The translations under genes and the position numbers were made by a program. The notes under the pieces were generated by a model. That model ran no database searches, was not told the origin of the DNA, and was given only the letters and a program-made list of their open reading frames with translations. From Bacteroidaceae bacterium (lineage in GTDB: Bacteria > Bacteroidota > Bacteroidia > Bacteroidales > Bacteroidaceae), in assembly GCA_017458585.1 (NCBI GenBank), contig JAFTAJ010000034.1:1-64000 (forward strand): 64,000 bases of DNA, in the 5' to 3' direction. Shown here piece after piece: positions 15,242 to 24,055 of the stretch (within the stretch, counting starts at the first letter, position 1; each line of letters opens with the position of its first letter).

Positions 15242-16042
15242 ATGTCTCTGACAATCAATATATTGATATCTACTATCGGTGAGCGCATAAAGCGTGTGCC
15301 TAATGTTGCTATGCCGCCATGCGAGGGAGTGACATACATCGTCTCCCACCAGACGGACGGCTCGCACCCTGTGCCGCCAGAACTGACGAATCGCAGCGAT
15401 GTCACACTGACCACCATCGCAGGTCGCGGACTCAGTGCCAATCGCAACAATGCCATCGCCCACGCCACAGCCGACATCTGTATCATAGCTGATGACGACT
15501 GCATGTATGACCAACAATGTCTGAAAACCATAACCGACTCATACAGCAAATACCCCAAGGCCGACATTATCTGTTTCACCGCACAAGACTACGACTCACA
15601 GCCACTGCGCCACTACCCTGCCGAGGATATGCCTTACCTGCAGGCTGTCGAGCAAGGGTATTACCCCGCAAGCATCCAGATAACCTTTCGTCGCCACTCT
15701 GTAGCGGGACACATAGTCTTCAACACCAACTTCGGACTAGGCTCTGCCCTGCTCTGTGCAGGTGAAGAAGAGGTCTTTATTGCCGATGCGCTGCAGGCAG
15801 GACTAAACATAATGTATGTCAATCAACCAATCGTACGCACAGATCCCGACACCACAGGCACTCATTTCCTCACCAACCCTCAGCTGCAGATAACCAAGGG
15901 AGCCACCTTCCGCCATTGCTACGGCTACACCAACGCTCTATGGCGTTCCATCAAGGAGGCCGGCTGGTGGTTTGTCCATCGCAGAGCAAACCCATTCCCT
16001 ATCTTTTGCAGAATGCTCAAGGGCGTTAGGCTCAAATTTTAA
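15242..16042 (+). CDS. Family 2 (GT-A) glycosyltransferase
   Basis: 266 residues, no membrane segment. GT-A features: LTINILISTIGER start, GLSANRNNAIAHATADICIIADDDC with the metal-binding Asp cluster, and a C-terminal acceptor region (FGLGSALLCAGEEEVFIADALQAG, with the Gly-x-x-x-E-E-D-like element). It lies 15 bp after the aminotransferase, so it may transfer the amino sugar made by the operon, perhaps onto O-antigen or a capsule. Donor and acceptor cannot be read from the sequence. Confidence 0.85.
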   Translation: MSLTINILISTIGERIKRVPNVAMPPCEGVTYIVSHQTDGSHPVPPELTNRSDVTLTTIAGRGLSANRNNAIAHATADICIIADDDCMYDQQCLKTITDSYSKYPKADIICFTAQDYDSQPLRHYPAEDMPYLQAVEQGYYPASIQITFRRHSVAGHIVFNTNFGLGSALLCAGEEEVFIADALQAGLNIMYVNQPIVRTDPDTTGTHFLTNPQLQITKGATFRHCYGYTNALWRSIKEAGWWFVHRRANPFPIFCRMLKGVRLKF

Positions 16043-16051
16043 TATCCAACT

Positions 16052-17578
16052 ATGAACAGACTGATTGCCTTATACAACCAACTCTACGGCTCACAGCCTA
16101 CTGTCACACCTATCACCGGCTCCGGCAGTCCCCGACAATATTACCGACTGACTGACGACAAGCATTCTGCCATCGGCACCATCGGCACGTCGCATGAGGA
16201 GAACCGAGCCTTTATTGGCCTGACAAAGCATTTTGAGAGCAAGGGGCTGCCAGTGCCCCATATCCTCGGTGTGAGTCCTGACGGCATGGCGTATATCCAG
16301 AGCGACCTCGGCAGCACCGCGCTCTACGACGCTCTCAGCAATGGGCGCAACAGCGGTAGCTACTCAGCCGAAGAGCAACAGCTGCTGCACAAGGCAATGA
16401 CTATGCTGCCACGCTTCCAGATACTTGGCGCTCAGGACCTTGACACGAGCCTCTGCTACCCCACCCCCACCATGGATAGCATGAGCATAATGTTTGACCT
16501 CAACTATTTCAAATACTGTTTCCTCAAGCTACAACCCGAAATAGAGTTCAACGAGATTGCGCTGCAGCACGACATGGAGCATCTGTGCGCAGCTCTTGCC
16601 GACCTCACCGCTCAGGCGGTAAACGAGCCCACCCTTATGCTGCGCGACTTCCAGGCCAGAAACATTATGCTCAATGGTCAATTGTCAATGGTCAACGGTC
16701 AACGGTCAATGGTCAATGGTCAATTAAATATGTCCCTCATCGACTATCAAGGCAGCCGTCTCGGTCCTGCGGAATATGACCTCGCCTCCTTCCTATGGCA
16801 AGCCTCAGCACATTATGGCTCAGCCCTGCGCAACGCACTGATCGACACCTACATACAAGCAGCCAATGAACTACGTCCTACTGACGGCGCCACCCTCCGA
16901 CAGCGTCTCCGACTGATGGTGTTCTTCCGCCTGCTGCAGGTACTCGGTGCATACGGCTACCGCGGACTCCATCAGCGCAAGCCCCATTTCCTCAACTCCA
17001 TCCCCCCTGCTCTCTCCAGCCTCCACGACACCCTCGCCACTGGCATAGCAGACCAATACCCATACCTCAAGTCACTCCTCACTCAACTCACTCACTCCTC
17101 ACTCCTCACTCAACTCACTCACTCCTCACTCCTCCCTCCTCACTCCTCACTCAACTCACTCACTCCTTCCTCCTTAACTATTACTATTTACAGCTTCAGC
17201 TACAAGCGCGGCATACCCGACGACCCCTCAGGCAACGGCGGCGGCTATGTCTTTGACTGCCGCTCCGCTCACAACCCCGGTCGGTACGAGCAATACAAAT
17301 GCTTCACGGGGTTAGACCAGCCGGTGATAAAGTTTCTGGAAGACGACGGCGAGATACTCACCTTCCTCAGCCATATCTATCCGTTGGCGGAGCAGCATGT
17401 GGAGCGCTATATCAGTCGCGGATTCACCAGTCTGATGTTCTGCTTCGGCTGCACGGGCGGCCAGCACCGCAGCGTATATTGCGCCCAGCACCTTGCCGAG
17501 CATCTGCACTCTCTCTATCCGCAAATAACGATCAGGCTCATCCATCGCGAGCAGGGTATCAACAGCGAAATGAATTGA
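16052..17578 (+). CDS. Sugar kinase-like phosphotransferase fused to RapZ C-terminal domain
   Basis: 508 residues. Residues 1-335 are an APH/AmgK-type kinase fold: Gly-rich TPITGSGSPRQYYRL, catalytic D199/N204 (LRDFQARN) and metal-binding D231 (LIDYQG). Such proteins phosphorylate cell-wall amino sugars such as N-acetylmuramate at C1. Residues ~380-508 match the RapZ C-terminal domain (YSFSYKRGIP, VFDCRSAHNPGR, TGLDQPV, GCTGGQHRSV), which in E. coli RapZ senses glucosamine-6-phosphate. Joining an amino-sugar kinase to it suggests control by wall precursors (inference). Heptamer arrays lengthen the loop between N204 and D231 (26 residues) and form the linker between the domains. Confidence 0.9.
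   Translation: MNRLIALYNQLYGSQPTVTPITGSGSPRQYYRLTDDKHSAIGTIGTSHEENRAFIGLTKHFESKGLPVPHILGVSPDGMAYIQSDLGSTALYDALSNGRNSGSYSAEEQQLLHKAMTMLPRFQILGAQDLDTSLCYPTPTMDSMSIMFDLNYFKYCFLKLQPEIEFNEIALQHDMEHLCAALADLTAQAVNEPTLMLRDFQARNIMLNGQLSMVNGQRSMVNGQLNMSLIDYQGSRLGPAEYDLASFLWQASAHYGSALRNALIDTYIQAANELRPTDGATLRQRLRLMVFFRLLQVLGAYGYRGLHQRKPHFLNSIPPALSSLHDTLATGIADQYPYLKSLLTQLTHSSLLTQLTHSSLLPPHSSLNSLTPSSLTITIYSFSYKRGIPDDPSGNGGGYVFDCRSAHNPGRYEQYKCFTGLDQPVIKFLEDDGEILTFLSHIYPLAEQHVERYISRGFTSLMFCFGCTGGQHRSVYCAQHLAEHLHSLYPQITIRLIHREQGINSEMN
16669..16724 (+). repeat. Eight GGTCAAT-type heptamers between kinase catalytic motifs
   Basis: Units GCTCAAT, GGTCAAT, TGTCAAT, GGTCAAC x2, GGTCAAT x3. They encode the repeated MVNGQ phrase between catalytic Asn204 and metal-binding Asp231. 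Confidence 0.92.
17072..17175 (+). repeat. CTCACTC heptamer array forming interdomain linker
   Basis: About 100 nt of CTCACTC/CTCAACT/CTCCTCA variants encode a Thr/Ser/Leu/His-rich linker between the kinase and RapZ-like domains. Confidence 0.9.
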
Positions 17579-17619
17579 AGATTTTGGCACTCGACAGTCG
17601 TAAAATATTGTGCGGCGCA

Positions 17620-19092
17620 ATGATAGTGCCGTTGTCGGCCATAGGTCACTGCCGCAAGCCCAACATCGTGTTTATCCTTTGCGACGACATGGGCTACGGT
17701 GACTTAGGATGCTACGGCCAGCGCTATATCGACACCCCCAACATCGACCGCCTCGCGACACAGGGAATGCTTTTCACACAAGCCTACGCCGGCAGTCCCG
17801 TCAGTGCACCGTCCAGGGCCAGCTTGATGACCGGCCAGCACATCGGCCACTGCGAGGTGCGTGGCAATAAGGAGTATTGGAGCGGTCTAACCATGTATGG
17901 CAACAACCGCGAGTACGCCGTCACAGGGCAACATCCCCTTGACCCTGACCATATAGTGCTGCCGGAGATTATGAAGGACAATGGCTACACCACTGCGCAG
18001 TTTGGCAAATGGGCAGGCGGCTACGAAGGCTCGGTGTCCACCCCCGACAAGCGCGGCGTGGATGAGTTCTACGGTTATATCTGCCAGTTTCAGGCTCACC
18101 TCTACTATCCCAATTTCCTTAATCGCTACAGCCGCGCCCTCGGCGACACGGCAGTGGTGCGCGAGGTGATGCACCAGAATGTGGAGCATGCCATGTACGG
18201 CCCCGATTACTTCAACCGCGCACAGTACTCCGCCGATATCATCCACCGCAAAGCTATGGAGTGGCTCGACCGTCAAGACGAGCAGCAGCCGTTCTACGCC
18301 CTCCTGACCTACACCCTCCCCCACGCCGAGCTGGTGCAGCCTGAGGACTCTATCCTCGCCGACTACAAGCGCCGCTTTGACGAAGACAAGACCTTCAGAG
18401 GCAGCGAAGGCAGCCGCTACAATGCCATAACCAATGTGCATGCCGAGTTTGCTGGCATGATAACGAGGCTTGATGCTTACGTCGGCGAGATTATGGCCAA
18501 ACTGGAGGAGCGCGGACTGGCCGACAATACGATTCTCATTTTCAGCAGCGACAACGGCCCTCATGAGGAGGGAGGTGCAGACCCCACGTTCTTCAATCGC
18601 GACGGACTGCTGCGCGGACTGAAACGCCAGACCTACGAGGGAGGCATACGCATACCGTTTATCGTGCGATGGCCCCGCCATATCAAGGCAGGCAGCCGCA
18701 GCGACATGCAGATTGCCTTCTGGGACATCATGCCCACCTTCTGCGACATCATCGGAGTCAACGACTATGCCACCCGCTATGCCCGCAAGGACACTCCGGA
18801 CTACTTCGACGGCATATCGTTCCTGCCCACGCTCAAGGGCAAGACAAAGAAACAACGGCACCACGACCACCTCTACTGGGAGTTTGACGAGACCGACCAG
18901 GTGGCAGTGCGCAAGGGTGATTGGAAGCTTATCAGCATCCACGGCAAATGCCACCTCTACAATCTGGCCACCGACCTGCACGAGGACAATGATGTTGCCG
19001 CGCAGCACCCCGACATAGTCCGCCAGCTGAAGGCCATCGCCCACAGGGAGCACCTGCCCAACCCCCACTTCAAGGTCACCCTCCCCGAATAG
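17620..19092 (+). CDS. Sulfatase of the S-type (formylglycine from Ser)
   Basis: 490 residues from ATG 17620. A TTG at 17575, overlapping the previous stop (TTGA), would add residues that make a better signal peptide (MKILALDSRKILCGAMIVPL) and may be the true start. Sulfatase features: NIVFILCDDMGYGDLGCYG with metal-binding Asp pair, the maturation motif S62-A-P-S-R66, GKWAGG, HAE, FSSDNGPHEEGG and GGIRIPFIVRWP. Serine at the modification site means it needs the radical-SAM enzyme anSME. It cleaves sulfate esters, probably of host or algal glycans, in the periplasm or outside the cell. Substrate not predictable; it may be unrelated to the upstream sugar operon despite the coupling. Confidence 0.92.
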   Translation: MIVPLSAIGHCRKPNIVFILCDDMGYGDLGCYGQRYIDTPNIDRLATQGMLFTQAYAGSPVSAPSRASLMTGQHIGHCEVRGNKEYWSGLTMYGNNREYAVTGQHPLDPDHIVLPEIMKDNGYTTAQFGKWAGGYEGSVSTPDKRGVDEFYGYICQFQAHLYYPNFLNRYSRALGDTAVVREVMHQNVEHAMYGPDYFNRAQYSADIIHRKAMEWLDRQDEQQPFYALLTYTLPHAELVQPEDSILADYKRRFDEDKTFRGSEGSRYNAITNVHAEFAGMITRLDAYVGEIMAKLEERGLADNTILIFSSDNGPHEEGGADPTFFNRDGLLRGLKRQTYEGGIRIPFIVRWPRHIKAGSRSDMQIAFWDIMPTFCDIIGVNDYATRYARKDTPDYFDGISFLPTLKGKTKKQRHHDHLYWEFDETDQVAVRKGDWKLISIHGKCHLYNLATDLHEDNDVAAQHPDIVRQLKAIAHREHLPNPHFKVTLPE

Positions 19093-19120
19093 TACCGAGT
19101 TTCTTCTTGCATACACAATC

Positions 19121-19155
19121 AACGCCCCCGCTTCATTGCTGCAGGGGCGTTTATT
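19121..19155. terminator. Bidirectional terminator between converging genes
   Basis: Stem AACGCCCC (19121-19128) pairs with GGGGCGTT (19144-19151), T-rich on both flanks. It lies between the sulfatase (+) and the TPR gene (-). Confidence 0.85.
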
Positions 19156-19187
19156 GGTTAACGGTTAACGGTTATTGGTTAACGGTT
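19156..19187 (-). repeat. GGTTAAC heptamer array
   Basis: GGTTAAC, GGTTAAC, GGTTATT, GGTTAAC and a partial unit fill the space between the terminator and the stop of the TPR gene. Confidence 0.85.
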
Positions 19188-20453
19188 CTACTTCTTGTCG
19201 CGCTTGGCAATCTCGCTGAGGTTCTTGTCAACCACGGAGATGAGCTCGTCAATATTGTCCAGCTTGCTCTGCCACAGGTCGCTGCGGTCGGGAGCCAGTT
19301 CCTGCACCTTGGCGAAATAGACGCGGGTGGTGGTGAGCTTGTCCTTGAGCTCCTGCTGCTGGGCCTTGTACTGCGGGTCGCGGTTGTTGGTGGTAGCCTT
19401 CTGGTTGAGGTCGCGTATCTCATTAAAGTTGACTACGCCCACATTGGCTATGGCTTCCACGAAGTTGGGGTCTATCTCCAGAGCCTTGTTGAAGCTGGCC
19501 AGAGCCTCCTTGTCCTTCGTCTGGTCCATCAGCACTACGCCCTTGATATAGTGGGCCATCTTGTTCTGCGGTGCTTTCTGGATAAACTCGTCGGCTATCT
19601 TCATGGCCTCATCCCGCTGGTGCTTGTCGTAGTAGTACTTGAGGATTATCTGAGGATAGTTCACATTGGTGGTGTTCTCCATGGCATCCTTCAGTGTGCT
19701 GAGCCACTGCACGGTGTCGCCCTTGTGCAGCAGCGAGGTGGTCTTCATGTGGTAACCGTCCTCACGGGTGGTCTCGTCCTCCGACTGTATGGCGTAGTCA
19801 ACGGTCTTGAGCACGCGGTCGTAGTCCTTGTCCTTAAAGGCCAGGATGGTGGCGAAGTATCCCACCTTGGGATAGTTCTTGTCCGACTTGTAGATGGAGT
19901 CGGTCTCTGCCTCGGTGAAGACAGGGCTCTTGGGCAGCTCCAGGTGCTTCATGTAGTACTTGTAGGCACCTTCGTTGTCGCCCTTGTTGTAGCAGAGCTG
20001 TGCGGAGATGAGGTAGTAGCCCACTATCTTCTTCATCCACTCCACGTTGCCGTTATGCTCACCGATGTCGTACTCGTTTTTCTTCGTACCATAGTCAAAG
20101 CGCGGCTTTACCTTGCCCTTGGCGTCGGGGGCGTGGTCTATCTCAAACGACTTGGTCAGGTACTCCACTGCTTTGTCCATGCTCGAGATAAACAGGGCGG
20201 TGTCAACATCGGCTGCCTGCTGCATTTGGGTTATTTGCCCATTGATAAGACGCAGCTCCACCTGGCCGGCCACATTGTAGGCGTAGGCAAGCTTCTTGGT
20301 CTTGGGACTCTCAAGGACGGCCTTCATCGTTTCGCGGGCCTCCATGAACTTTCCTTCGTTAATCTGCTCCTGAGCCTTGTATATCTGGCCATCCTGCGCA
20401 AAGCCGATGGCGGCAGTCATTAGGGCTGCAAGAGATAAGATAATCTTTTTCAT
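19188..20453 (-). CDS. Periplasmic tetratricopeptide-repeat protein
   Basis: 421 residues with a signal peptide (MKKIILSLAALMTAAIGFAQ). Several TPR-like helical pairs can be seen, clearest at MAHYIKGVVLMDQTKDKEALASFNKALEIDPNFVEAIANVGVV, cut by a charged loop (LNQKATTNNRDPQYKAQQ). The end is basic. It follows gyrA at 36 bp on the same strand and may share its transcript. TPR proteins act as scaffolds; the partner is unknown. Confidence 0.88.
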   Translation of the reverse strand: MKKIILSLAALMTAAIGFAQDGQIYKAQEQINEGKFMEARETMKAVLESPKTKKLAYAYNVAGQVELRLINGQITQMQQAADVDTALFISSMDKAVEYLTKSFEIDHAPDAKGKVKPRFDYGTKKNEYDIGEHNGNVEWMKKIVGYYLISAQLCYNKGDNEGAYKYYMKHLELPKSPVFTEAETDSIYKSDKNYPKVGYFATILAFKDKDYDRVLKTVDYAIQSEDETTREDGYHMKTTSLLHKGDTVQWLSTLKDAMENTTNVNYPQIILKYYYDKHQRDEAMKIADEFIQKAPQNKMAHYIKGVVLMDQTKDKEALASFNKALEIDPNFVEAIANVGVVNFNEIRDLNQKATTNNRDPQYKAQQQELKDKLTTTRVYFAKVQELAPDRSDLWQSKLDNIDELISVVDKNLSEIAKRDKK

Positions 20454-20489
20454 AGCTTTTGATGTTTAGAGTTTAAAGTTTGTTTTTTC

Positions 20490-23030
20490 TTATTCTTCAT
20501 TATCAGATTCTTCCTGGAACTCCTGGAACTCTCCTTGAACTCCTTGAACTTCCTCACCGTCCTCCGGCTCTGCCTCCACGTGGCATACTGAGGAGATGGT
20601 GTCGTTGCGCTTTGCGATATCAATTATCTTCACGCCCTGGGTGATGCGGCCCTGCACACTTATGCTCTTCACGGGCACACGGATGGCGGTACCGCTCTTG
20701 TTGATCACTACGAGGTCGTTCTCGTCGTGTACCAGCAGTATGGCTACCAGTTTGCCGGTCTTCTCGGTGATGTTGATGGTCTTCACACCCTTGCCGCCAC
20801 GGCCGGTCAGGCGGTAGTCCTCTATAAGCGAGCGCTTGCCTATACCGTTCTCCGACACTACGAGTATCGTGCTCTGCATATCCTGTGCCCATGCGCAGAT
20901 CATGCCTACCACCTCGTCGTCCGCTCCGTCCAGCGTCACGCCCTTCACACCGGTGGCGTTGCGGCCCATGGCGCGTACCTTGCTCTCGTTGAAGCGGATG
21001 GCCCTACCGTTGCGTGTGGCGATTACTATCTCGCTGCTGCCATCGGTCAGCGATACGCTAACGATGGAGTCGTCTTCCCTGATGTTGATGGCGTTCACAC
21101 CGTTAGCCCTCGGGCGTGAGTAGTCGGTCAGCACGGTCTTCTTTATCACACCCTTCTTCGAGCAGAAGGTGATGTAGTGGGTGCGGCAGAACTCCTCGTC
21201 CTTGAGGTTCTGCACATGTATCATCGTGTTCAGCGAGTCGTCGCCCGGAATGTTCAGCAGGTTCTGTATCGCACGCCCCTTGGAGTTCTTCACTCCCTCG
21301 GGCACCTCATACACCTTCAGCCAGTAGCAGCGGCCTTTCTGGGTGAAGAAGAGCAGCGTGTCGTGCATATTGGCGCGATACACCTTGTCTATAAAGTCCG
21401 CGTCGCGCGTTGATGACAGCTTGCTGCCTATGCCGCCGCGACCTTGGGCATGGAACTCGCTCAGCGGAGTGCGCTTGATGTAGCCCAGATGGCTGGTCGT
21501 TATCATCATCGGGTCGTTGGCAAAGAAGTCCTCGGGATTGAAGTTGTCGGCCTCGCCCGGCATTATCTCCGTCAGGCGCGGTGTAGCGTACTTCTCCTTC
21601 ACCTCCATCAGCTCGTCCTTGATGACCTTCTTACACAGCTCGTCGTCGGTCAGTATGCGGTTGTAATAGTCTATCTTACGCATCAGTTCTTCAAACTCTT
21701 CATGCAGCTGCTCCTGACGCAGACCTGTCAGCTGGGCCAGACGCATATCCACGATTGCCTTGGCCTGTATTTCATCCAGGTCAAAGCGCTTCATCAGAGC
21801 CTCAATGGCATCCTGCGGTGTCTTCGATGCGCGGATCAGACGAACCACCTCGTCAATGTTGTCGCATGCAATGATGAGACCCTCTATGATGTGGGCCCTC
21901 TCCTGAGCCTTGCGCAGGTCAAACTTTGTGCGGCGTATCACCACGTCGTGACGGTGCTCTATGAAGTACTTGATGCAGTCCTTCAGCGTCAGCAGACGCG
22001 GACGGCCGTGAACCAACGCAATATTATTCACACTGAACGAGCACTGCAGGTCAGTCAGCTTGAGCAGCTTGTTGAGCACCACGTTGGCGTTCGCATCGCG
22101 CTTCACATCCACCACGATGCGCATACCCTCGCGGCCTGTCTCGTCGTTCACGTTGCTGATGCCTATCACCTTTTTCTCGTTCGAGAGCATGGCTATCTTC
22201 TTTATCAGCTCAGCCTTGTTTACGCCGTAGGGTATCTCCGTTATCACGATGGCAGAGTGAGTGCCCAGGTCTTCTATCTCATAGCGGGCACGCATCACCA
22301 CGCGGCCCTTGCCTGTAGCGTAAGCGTCTTTCACTCCCTGCAGACCGCAGATAATGCCTCCTGTGGGGAAGTCGGGGGCGGGGATGTACTGCATCAGCTC
22401 ATCCACTGTGATGTCGGGGTTATCTACGTATGCCACGCAGCCGTCTATCACCTCGCCCAGGTTGTGGGTGGGCACGTTGGTGGCCATACCTACGGCGATA
22501 CCCGTGGCACCGTTCACCAGGAAGTTGGGTATGCGCGTCGGCATCACCGTCGGCTCCTGGGTGGAGTCGTCAAAGTTGTTGCGCATATCCACCGTCTCCT
22601 TGTCGAGGTCCTGCATCATCGCCTCGCCCAGCAGGCTGAGGCGCGCCTCAGTGTAACGCATGGCGGCTGCAGAGTCGCCGTCCACCGAGCCGAAGTTACC
22701 GTGACCGTCCACCAGCACCTCGCGCATATTCCATGGCTGCGCCAGGCGCACCAGGGCACCATATACCGAAGAGTCTCCGTGGGGATGATACTTACCGAGC
22801 ACCTCACCCACTATACGGGCGCACTTCTTGTAAGGGCTGTTATGCGTGTTGCCAATGCCCAGCATACCATAGAGGATACGGCGGTGCACAGGCTTGAAGC
22901 CATCCCTTACGTCGGGCAACGCACGCGCCACGATAACCGACATGGAGTAATCGATGTAGCTGCTCCGCATCTCGCGGTTCAGATCCACTTTTATTATCCT
23001 GTCGTTGTTCAGATTTTGTGTTTCGTCCAT
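20490..23030 (-). CDS. gyrA: DNA gyrase subunit A
   Basis: 846 residues. Breakage-reunion domain with the catalytic Tyr126 (AAAMRYTEARLS) and the quinolone-determining stretch HPHGDSSVYGALVRLAQPW. The C-terminal beta-pinwheel carries the gyrase box QGRGGIGSK and later GRGGKGVKT and QGRITQGVK blade motifs, which separates GyrA from ParC. The position of E. coli Asp87 is Gly91; Ser83 is kept (Ser87). The acidic tail (EVQGVQGEFQEFQEESDNEE) is coded by CTTGAACTC/CTGGAACTC-type tandem repeats (20507-20560). Forms A2B2 with GyrB to introduce negative supercoils. Confidence 0.97.
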   Translation of the reverse strand: MDETQNLNNDRIIKVDLNREMRSSYIDYSMSVIVARALPDVRDGFKPVHRRILYGMLGIGNTHNSPYKKCARIVGEVLGKYHPHGDSSVYGALVRLAQPWNMREVLVDGHGNFGSVDGDSAAAMRYTEARLSLLGEAMMQDLDKETVDMRNNFDDSTQEPTVMPTRIPNFLVNGATGIAVGMATNVPTHNLGEVIDGCVAYVDNPDITVDELMQYIPAPDFPTGGIICGLQGVKDAYATGKGRVVMRARYEIEDLGTHSAIVITEIPYGVNKAELIKKIAMLSNEKKVIGISNVNDETGREGMRIVVDVKRDANANVVLNKLLKLTDLQCSFSVNNIALVHGRPRLLTLKDCIKYFIEHRHDVVIRRTKFDLRKAQERAHIIEGLIIACDNIDEVVRLIRASKTPQDAIEALMKRFDLDEIQAKAIVDMRLAQLTGLRQEQLHEEFEELMRKIDYYNRILTDDELCKKVIKDELMEVKEKYATPRLTEIMPGEADNFNPEDFFANDPMMITTSHLGYIKRTPLSEFHAQGRGGIGSKLSSTRDADFIDKVYRANMHDTLLFFTQKGRCYWLKVYEVPEGVKNSKGRAIQNLLNIPGDDSLNTMIHVQNLKDEEFCRTHYITFCSKKGVIKKTVLTDYSRPRANGVNAINIREDDSIVSVSLTDGSSEIVIATRNGRAIRFNESKVRAMGRNATGVKGVTLDGADDEVVGMICAWAQDMQSTILVVSENGIGKRSLIEDYRLTGRGGKGVKTINITEKTGKLVAILLVHDENDLVVINKSGTAIRVPVKSISVQGRITQGVKIIDIAKRNDTISSVCHVEAEPEDGEEVQGVQGEFQEFQEESDNEE
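20507..20560 (-). repeat. 9-bp tandem repeats encoding the GyrA acidic tail
   Basis: On the plus strand CTGGAACTC appears twice, then CTTGAACTC-type units; read in the gene's direction they give Gln/Glu/Phe/Gly repeats at the extreme C-terminus, where GyrA tails vary in length. Confidence 0.75.
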
Positions 23031-23072
23031 ACTGATTGTACCTTATTTATAAATGTTATTGATTTTCGACTC

Positions 23073-23080
23073 CAAAGTTA
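23073..23080 (-). promoter_or_regulatory. -7 box of the gyrA promoter
   Basis: On the minus strand TAACTTTG (Bacteroidetes -7 consensus TANNTTTG), about 43 bp before the gyrA start. No well-spaced -33 TTTG was found. Confidence 0.55.
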
Positions 23081-23238
23081 CGACTTTTCTTTCAAACGGA
23101 GCGGCATTTCGAGGAATAAAAATGAGGGGAAATCCAAAAATTAGGCTTTTTTAGCGTTTCTCGCGCATTTTAGTTCCGTTTTCGACCTCCTGTCGAGTAA
23201 TGTGTAAAAGACGCTAAAAACTAGTAAAAGAAAAAAAT

Positions 23239-23280
23239 CAGTTCAAGAGGTTCAAGAGTTTAAGGAGTTTAAGGAGTGTA
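23239..23280 (+). repeat. TTCAAGAGG/TTTAAGGAG 9-bp array
   Basis: Two TTCAAGAG-type units followed by two TTTAAGGAG units, like the 9-bp family at the gyrA 3' end and at the ABC-F stop (6902-6930). Confidence 0.7.
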
Positions 23281-24055
23281 TTCTAATTGTGAAAAATTTT
23301 GACAGAATTTATGTTGAGATTTTTCGCAAAATAGAGAGAATTTGATGTTTTGCTGCTAATTTGAGCAGATTTCTTAGAGGGAGAAGATACCTGGATTTTC
23401 GCGACGAGTGACGCGAATTTGGATGGCGGAGTCATTGCGTCAATATTAAGGCACAAAATGCGGGCGAGTGTGCGTATATTTGGAGGGAATTTGGAGTGAG
23501 AAACGAAAAATTTTGCTTTTTCGAGGAGGGAGAGCGAGTGCGCGGAATTTGCGTCAGTTCGTACAAAAATCAGGTCAGATTTCGCTCCAACAAAGACGGC
23601 TTTAGTTCCAACTAGAACGCCCTTTTTTTCAATTAGAACAGCGTTAGTTTCCGGAAATGCGGCTTTAGTGGGGGTCAAGAACGGCTTTTTTTTGAATTAG
23701 AACAGCGAAAAATTCGGCGAGCATGCGGTAAATTTTGGTAAGGCTTGGTTGATTCTTGGCAAGGGTGCAATTAGTTGATTATCATTGCGTTAATCCAAAT
23801 CGCCATATTCGCGCTATTTCGGTGCGATATTCAGTTCGTTTTCGTACACGCGATTCTAGAGGGCCAAAAAGGCCGTTTTTGCTACGAAATATTTTGACAG
23901 TGGCGGCATGTAGAGAGTGATTTCTGGGCTATTTTTTGATCGTGGCAATGCACAAAAATGGCCGCTGGCACCCCCCCAGGCATCCAGCGGCTCACATTCG
24001 TTTATAACAAAAGGATAAACAAATGTATAAATGTATAATTCGTTGTCTATCTGTC

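Larger units (their letters stand above)
23031..24055. other. 1-kb region without a convincing gene; structured and repetitive
   Basis: AT-rich compared with its flanks. From gyrA outwards: the probable gyrA promoter; a 10-bp inverted repeat (TTTTTAGCGT 23148-23157 with ACGCTAAAAA 23211-23220) enclosing a smaller hairpin (TCGAC/GTCGA, 23182-23196); a TTCAAGAGG/TTTAAGGAG array (23239-23280); scattered AATTTG words; and, around 23590-23710, copies of AATTAGAACAGCG and CGGCTTTAGT. A 131-codon minus-strand ORF (23283-23678) is open, but its Lys/Ser/Val composition follows the repeats and I do not believe it. It could hold a non-coding RNA or a decayed gene. Confidence 0.6.

Noticed and set aside
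17085-17175. CTCACTC array considered as a CRISPR-like array
   Set aside because: Units are 7 bp without spacers and are translated within a single gene.
17887-19122. 411-codon minus-strand ORF opposite the sulfatase
   Set aside because: Sulfatase motifs on the plus strand are unambiguous.
19107-20423. 438-codon plus-strand ORF opposite the TPR gene
   Set aside because: The minus strand encodes a TPR protein with a signal peptide; this ORF is Val/Leu/His-rich noise from the opposite strand.
21444-23144. 566-codon plus-strand ORF opposite gyrA
   Set aside because: Lies wholly against gyrA and runs into its promoter; composition is typical of antisense frames.
23283-23678. 131-codon minus-strand ORF in the gyrA upstream gap
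   Set aside because: Its sequence mirrors local DNA repeats (KKGVLVGTK, TKAVFVGAK), with no domain or clear start; reported as part of a non-coding region instead.
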